64,000 nt of DNA. It comes from Occallatibacter riparius. Its GTDB lineage: Bacteria > Acidobacteriota > Terriglobia > Terriglobales > Acidobacteriaceae. The stretch's first letter is position 1. Each line of letters begins with the position of its first letter. Position numbers and translations under genes: made by a program. The notes below the pieces were generated by a model that saw nothing but the letters and a program-made list of their open reading frames with translations, was not told the origin of the DNA and did no database searches. Positions 60,048-64,000 of this stretch are shown here, piece after piece. The DNA lies in NCBI RefSeq assembly GCF_025264625.1, contig NZ_CP093313.1, positions 744,001-808,000 on the forward strand, read 5' to 3'.

Positions 60048-61106
60048 CTAGGGGAGGGGCTGAGATGAGACGGGTTCAGCTTCTTTCGTGATGAGGTACT
60101 CCTCGAGGAGGACGGAGACGAGGACCGCAGTGGGAACCGAGATGAGCGCGCCGGTGACGCCGGCCAGTTCCGAACCGATGACCAAGCCGACGAGGATGGA
60201 GAGGCCGGGCAGGTCGACGGAGGACTTCATGATGCGCGGCGTGAGGAACGAGTTCTCGACGTTGATGTAGATGAGATAGAAGATGGCGACGCCGAGGACG
60301 CGTCCCCAGGAGTCGATGGCGGCGACCACCAGGGTAAGGCCGATGCAGACTGCCGCACCGATGACGGGAATGATGTTGAGCAATCCGGTTAGGAAGCCGA
60401 GCGCGTAGGCGTAACGGACGTGCAGCGCCATGTAAGTGACGGTGCTGCAAACGCCGAGGATGAGCATGAGGCTTCCCTGCCCCACTAGCCAGCGCTGCAT
60501 GCGGGTTTCCGCGCGGCGGAGTGCGGCATCGAGGCGCACGCGGTTGCGGGGTGCAAAGAAGGACAATCCCCATCGATAAGCTACTTCGCCCTCGAGGCTG
60601 AAGTAGACGGTAAGAATGAATCCCATGCCGATGGTGAACAGGGCGCTGGCCCATCCTTTGAGGGAATGGAGGATGGAGGTGGCGGAGCCTGTGACGGAGC
60701 CGGCGAGTTGGTTGGTGATGTTGTTGGTGTCGATGTGGGCGAGGAAGGGCAGGCGCTTGAGATGGTCGAGGATCTGCGGAAGGCGCGTGGGCATTTCCTT
60801 CGCGAAGTCACTCAGGTCGTCGAGTGCCGGCGGCAGCGCGAGGAATACGAACCCACCGAGTGAGGCGAAGACGAGGAAGACGATGACGACGATGGCGGCG
60901 CGGCGGAAGGGTTTCCAGCGGCCGATGCGGAGATCGGAGATGTAGCAGACCAGCGGATTGAGTACGACAGCGAACAGCGCGCTGACGTAGATGAGCAGAA
61001 GGACGTGCCGCAGGAGCCAAGCCAAATAGAGCGCGAGGCCCACTGCAAACGCGAACATGATGTTGCTGCGGACGCTCTGGCGCTGGGTGCCTGCGGTGTC
61101 GTTCAT
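60048..61106 (-). CDS. AI-2E family transporter (PerM-like)
   Basis: A 352-residue membrane protein with about eight helices. Family landmarks: YVSALFAVVLNPLVCYIS, PPALDDLSDF, IGMGFILTVYFSLEG, GLLNIIPVIGAAVCIGLTLV, FLTPRIMKSSVDLPGLSI and VTGALISVPTAVLVSVLLEE. It may export small molecules; the autoinducer-2 link is from homology only. The frame is open to 61193, but the ATG at 61106 is 13 bases after the AIM24-like gene, and the two are probably one operon. Confidence 0.92.
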   Translation of the reverse strand: MNDTAGTQRQSVRSNIMFAFAVGLALYLAWLLRHVLLLIYVSALFAVVLNPLVCYISDLRIGRWKPFRRAAIVVIVFLVFASLGGFVFLALPPALDDLSDFAKEMPTRLPQILDHLKRLPFLAHIDTNNITNQLAGSVTGSATSILHSLKGWASALFTIGMGFILTVYFSLEGEVAYRWGLSFFAPRNRVRLDAALRRAETRMQRWLVGQGSLMLILGVCSTVTYMALHVRYAYALGFLTGLLNIIPVIGAAVCIGLTLVVAAIDSWGRVLGVAIFYLIYINVENSFLTPRIMKSSVDLPGLSILVGLVIGSELAGVTGALISVPTAVLVSVLLEEYLITKEAEPVSSQPLP

Positions 61107-61119
61107 GCGTGATGGGATG

Positions 61120-61890
61120 CTACTGATCTCCTCCGCTGAGAATGGAGCCAACGATGCCGCCAAGGATTCCCGCGCCGGCCGCGTTCTGCACATTACTGCG
61201 TTCGCCGCGCGGCAGGTAATGCGCCATTTGATGCGCGAGACGGGATATGGGCAGCGTCTGAAGCCAGACGGTGCCGGGGCCGACGAGCTGGGCGAGGAAG
61301 ATGCCGTCGCCGCCGAAGATCATGTTCTTGATGCCGGGCACGGTGGTGATGGTGAACGAGACCGAAGAGTGGAACGCGCCTACGTGGCCGGGGTGCACGC
61401 GCAGGACTTCGCCGGGGGCGAGGTCCTTCTGGACGAGCTCGCCGGAGATTTCAAGCCACGCGGTGCCGAGGCCGGCGACGCGCTGGAGCACGAAGCCCTC
61501 GCCGCCGAAGATGCCGGCGCCGAGCGACTGCTGAAATCCTACGCTGAGCGTGACCTGCGGCGTGGCGCAGAGGAAGCCGTGACGGTGCACGAGGTAGTCG
61601 ACGCCCTGGCCGAGCTGGATGGGAATGATGTGACCGGGGACCTTGGTGGCGAAGGCGACTTCGCCGGGATACTGGAAGGCGCGGTACTCGGTCATGAAGA
61701 GGCTGCCGCCGCCGGCCACGCGCTTGAAGACTCCGAGAAGCCCGCCACCACCGCCCATCTGCGTGTGTGTGGTCATCTGGATGGATTGCGACATCCAGGA
61801 GAGTTCGCCGCTTTCGGAGAAGACGCTTTCGTTGGGGTCAAGCTGAACCTCAAGCACCGGCATGGTGGTGCCCTGAATGCGTGTCTGCAT
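61120..61890 (-). CDS. TIGR00266/AIM24 family protein
   Basis: A 256-residue beta-rich protein: VLEVQLDPNESVFSESGELS, then SQSIQMTTHTQMGGGGGLLG and FKRVAGGGSLFMTEYRAFQY, typical of the AIM24 domain, and a TVWLQTLPISRLAHQ stretch, ending in a Gly-rich tail (GILGGIVGSILSGG). No signal peptide is evident. The function is unknown in bacteria. GAGGAGG lies before the ATG at 61890; the frame upstream to 61986 codes Pro-rich sequence that is not part of the family. Confidence 0.9.
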   Translation of the reverse strand: MQTRIQGTTMPVLEVQLDPNESVFSESGELSWMSQSIQMTTHTQMGGGGGLLGVFKRVAGGGSLFMTEYRAFQYPGEVAFATKVPGHIIPIQLGQGVDYLVHRHGFLCATPQVTLSVGFQQSLGAGIFGGEGFVLQRVAGLGTAWLEISGELVQKDLAPGEVLRVHPGHVGAFHSSVSFTITTVPGIKNMIFGGDGIFLAQLVGPGTVWLQTLPISRLAHQMAHYLPRGERSNVQNAAGAGILGGIVGSILSGGDQ

Positions 61891-61997
61891 GGGTAGCCTC
61901 CTCAGGCTGGGAACAGTGTACAGGCTGCGAGAGGGATAAGGAGCAGGGATGGGAATAGGACTGGGCGCGGGCGGCCGAAGCTGCATCGAAATATCGT

Positions 61998-62348
61998 ATG
62001 AAGCTTGTTTTGATTTCGTCTCTCGTTTTGCTTTCCCTCACGGCATGCACGCCGGAAAAGAAAAGCCCTGAAGCAATTCGCCAGGAAACCGCTAACGCCA
62101 CCAAGGAAGTGACGCAGGACGCCAAGGCCGTTGCGCAGGGGGTGGTCGACGGCATCCGCAACAAGGGGCCGGTGAATGTGAACAAGGCGACGTCAGGCGA
62201 CCTGAAGAAGCTGCCCGGCGTGGATGACGCGGTCGCGCAGAAGATTATCGACAACCGGCCTTATGACGACTCGTATGACCTGGTGAAGAAGGGCGCGGTG
62301 TCGAAGAGCGAGTACGACCAGCTGGCGGGGAAGGTGACGACGCACTAA
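61998..62348 (+). CDS. Lipoprotein with ComEA-like helix-hairpin-helix domain
   Basis: A 116-residue lipoprotein. The signal ends LVLLSLTAC (lipobox LTAC). Residues about 20-55 form a charged helix. Residues about 58-110 carry VNVNKATSGDLKKLPGVDDA and AQKIIDNRPYDDSYDLVKKG, the HhH motif of ComEA and related DNA-binding proteins. Lipid anchoring on the outer side suggests it could bind DNA at the membrane, perhaps in uptake, though other com genes are not here. It is divergent from the AIM24-like gene. Confidence 0.85.
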   Translation: MKLVLISSLVLLSLTACTPEKKSPEAIRQETANATKEVTQDAKAVAQGVVDGIRNKGPVNVNKATSGDLKKLPGVDDAVAQKIIDNRPYDDSYDLVKKGAVSKSEYDQLAGKVTTH

Positions 62349-62462
62349 AAGCAGGGAACAGGCAACAGGGATCAGGGAACAGAAGGCACACATTTGCTGC
62401 GCGGCGGATCCGATGTCTCGAATCCGCCGCTTTGTGGTTCATCAGATGAGAATGAGGCGTGC

Positions 62463-62789
62463 TTACTGCTGGACCGGTGTGTAGCCGGATTCGGAGGCTT
62501 TGGTTGCGGCCGCCTTCGCTTCTTCCGTGCTCAGCAACGGCGTTGTCTTGATGCTCTTCAACGAACCGCCGGCTGCGGCTGCCATCGCGAGCGCAGCGGC
62601 GCTGACGTTATCGGGCATGTCGGCGATGAGCACAACGTCGTAGTCGCCGAAGGAGAGCCAGGAGCCGATGAGCTTTCCGCCGAGGTTCTTAATCGACTTG
62701 CGAATGATGCCGGTGCGGTCCTGGGGATTGTGGACGAGGGCAGCGACGGCTTCAGAGGTGTAGGACACCTGCACGAGATAGCTGGGCAT
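62463..62789 (-). CDS. GYD domain-containing protein
   Basis: A 108-residue ferredoxin-fold-like protein: MPSYLVQVSYTSEAVAALVH, GGKLIGSWLSFGDYDVVLIA and DMPDNVSAAALAMAAAAGGS. The FGDYD segment defines the GYD family, close to dimeric barrel proteins of unknown function. It has no signal peptide. A single gene, convergent with the HhH lipoprotein gene across 114 bp. Confidence 0.9.
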   Translation of the reverse strand: MPSYLVQVSYTSEAVAALVHNPQDRTGIIRKSIKNLGGKLIGSWLSFGDYDVVLIADMPDNVSAAALAMAAAAGGSLKSIKTTPLLSTEEAKAAATKASESGYTPVQQ

Positions 62790-62973
62790 GGCTTGCGCCT
62801 TTCAAGGAAATTTTGGAGCGAGCGGGGGGAGCGCGGATGAGTATACATCCGCTGTGGGAGAGGGCGCTGGGTTGTTTTTTGGCGGGTGCGTTCGCGCGCT
62901 CGATGCGATGATCCCGGCTGGTTAACAGCGACGGGCGCGCAGGGATGAGACCGCGGCTAGAATCGGATTTCCG

Positions 62974-63852
62974 ATGAATCGCGCTCGTTCTTGCTGCCTT
63001 GTTGTGTTTGGGGTGTGCTGCCTGCTCGCCGCGGGATGCCGTGCTCGGGGGCCGGTGTTTGTGGATCGGCCGCGGGCGTTTCCGGGCGTCCAGATGCAGG
63101 ATGTGACGTTCGGCTCGGCGGCGCTGCGGCGCGATATCACGTATCGCGTTTATGTGCCGGCGCAGGTGCAGCAGGGGCGGAAGCTTCCGGTGATTTATCT
63201 CCTGCATGGTGGCGGGGGCGGATTCAGGGACTGGTCGAACTACTCCGATGTTGGCGCTTACGCCTCGCGCGGATACGTGCTGGTGATGCCGGATGGCGGG
63301 TCGTCGTATTGGGTGAATGCGGCGGAGGGCGCGAAGGAGCGGTACGGGGATTTTCTTACGCAGGATTTGATTGCGGACGTGGAGCAGCGGTTTCCGGTTG
63401 CGACGGATCGGGCATCGCGGGCGGTTGTGGGTGTGTCGATGGGGGGATATGGAGCGGTGGAGTTGGCGCTGAGGCGGCCGGAGTTGTTCGCGTTTGCGGG
63501 CGGGATCAGCCCGGCGTTGGATGTGCCCTCGCGGAAGTTCAGTTGGCGGCGGTGGTCGCAGAGCAAGCGATTCGAGCAGGTTTTCGGTGCGGATGGGAGC
63601 GAAACGCGACGGGCTGCCGATCCGTTTGTGCAGGTGAAGACGGCTGATCCAGCGAAGACACCGTATCTGTACATCACGGCCGGAGAGCAGGAGCCGATGC
63701 TGGAGCCGATCCGGCGGTTTGCGGGGATCCTGCAAAGGCGCGTGTTCGCGAGCGAGTTTCACGCCAAGCCAGGTGGGCATGACTGGGTCGAATGGGATGC
63801 GCAGTTGCCGGGGTGTTTTGAGAGGTTGATGGAGAAGGTGTCAGCAAGATAG
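62974..63852 (+). CDS. Lipoprotein alpha/beta-hydrolase, esterase family (PF00756-like)
   Basis: A 292-residue exported esterase. The signal ends VCCLLAAGC (lipobox AAGC). The core has RKLPVIYLLHGGGGGFRDWS, GYVLVMPDGGSSYWVN, the nucleophile elbow VVGVSMGGYGAVELALRR and PGGHDWVEWDAQLPG near the end (catalytic His); the acid residue is not certain. Members include feruloyl esterases and S-formylglutathione hydrolases. Lipid anchoring makes a role in polymer or ester breakdown outside the cytoplasm likely. The reverse frame is open too but is a shadow. Confidence 0.88.
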   Translation: MNRARSCCLVVFGVCCLLAAGCRARGPVFVDRPRAFPGVQMQDVTFGSAALRRDITYRVYVPAQVQQGRKLPVIYLLHGGGGGFRDWSNYSDVGAYASRGYVLVMPDGGSSYWVNAAEGAKERYGDFLTQDLIADVEQRFPVATDRASRAVVGVSMGGYGAVELALRRPELFAFAGGISPALDVPSRKFSWRRWSQSKRFEQVFGADGSETRRAADPFVQVKTADPAKTPYLYITAGEQEPMLEPIRRFAGILQRRVFASEFHAKPGGHDWVEWDAQLPGCFERLMEKVSAR

Positions 63853-63872
63853 CTGCCCGCCCATTTGCGATA

Positions 63873-64000
63873 TCAATGGTGTGAAGCTCTGCTCCTCATA
63901 AGTTCTTCCCACACAGCAGGGTCATCGGTGACATAGAAGATTGGTTCCATCTTTCGATGTTCGATAATGTCAGTTACACGGTTCGCCGTAATTGCTTCGT
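63873..64000 (-). CDS. Hypothetical protein, C-terminal 41 residues only
   Basis: On the reverse strand a frame is open from the window edge to TGA at 63873. It reads EAITANRVTDIIEHRKMEPI, then FYVTDDPAVWEELMRSRASH and a final H. The composition is protein-like and less GC-rich than the adjacent esterase gene. The start lies beyond the window. I do not recognise the family. Confidence 0.5.
   Translation of the reverse strand, partial: EAITANRVTDIIEHRKMEPIFYVTDDPAVWEELMRSRASHH

Overview
This is a GC-rich chromosomal window, most likely from an acidobacterium of the Terriglobia/Acidobacteriaceae type. I infer this from the omega-like protein with an MRSD start, the DUF1844 protein, the sugar-hydrolase repertoire, and several families of hairpin-type intergenic repeats that I associate with those genomes. 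There is no rRNA, no tRNA that I could see, no CRISPR array, no insertion sequence and no prophage. Almost everything is ordinary, densely packed chromosomal coding sequence. A few single, less GC-rich accessory genes and repeat-rich intergenic gaps interrupt it.

Layout. 1-2.1 kb: a TetR regulator cut by the window edge, a rifampin ADP-ribosyltransferase (Arr) and a Tat-exported sugar isomerase/epimerase-like protein. 2.3-9.2 kb: an AsmA-like protein, two small accessory proteins, and two secreted GH13 alpha-glucosidase paralogues with another small accessory gene between them. 9.2-14 kb: a TIGR01777 epimerase, an XRE-cupin regulator, and a two-gene operon encoding a cytochrome c/barrel-like fusion and a pentaheme cytochrome. 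14.1-18.9 kb: the dnaA - rpmH - rnpA - yidD - yidC neighbourhood, with a 0.5-kb dnaA/rpmH gap that may hold origin elements. 19-29 kb: RecQ, HemL, a polysaccharide deacetylase, PanB-PanC, an Fpg/Nei-type glycosylase, RidA, a YpfJ-type metallopeptidase and MsrB. 29-39.7 kb: a GH2 beta-galactosidase-like enzyme, then a complete leucine-degradation block (liuABCDE) converging on a 3-oxoacid CoA-transferase (two subunits). Together these can take isovaleryl-CoA to acetyl-CoA and acetoacetyl-CoA. 40-44.3 kb: a cold-shock protein, an omega-like protein, a LytS/LytTR two-component pair and a PQQ-type beta-propeller. 44.4-48.4 kb: a very large lipoprotein with seven near-identical 88-residue Ig-like repeats, whose translation start is preceded by a G10 homopolymer. 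48.6-52 kb: a tiny Lys/Arg-rich protein, an APC permease that appears to use a CTG start codon, two tandem paralogous membrane-anchored small proteins, a TPR protein and an AT-rich gap. 52-64 kb: YdeI-like protein, RibF, an MBL hydrolase, a DUF1844 protein, YgfZ, a secreted HExxH peptidase, a CHB_HEX-type secreted protein, an AI-2E family transporter, AIM24-like, ComEA-like HhH, GYD and esterase proteins, and a protein cut by the right edge.

The points I find most worth checking are: the cytochrome/barrel fusion with its pentaheme partner and a nearby inverted repeat; the G10 tract at the start of the repeat lipoprotein; the CTG-initiated permease; the omega-like paralogue beside the cold-shock gene; and the dispersed hairpin repeats. 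Nothing here is clearly a new defence or mobile system. All functional calls come from reading motifs by eye, without database searches.
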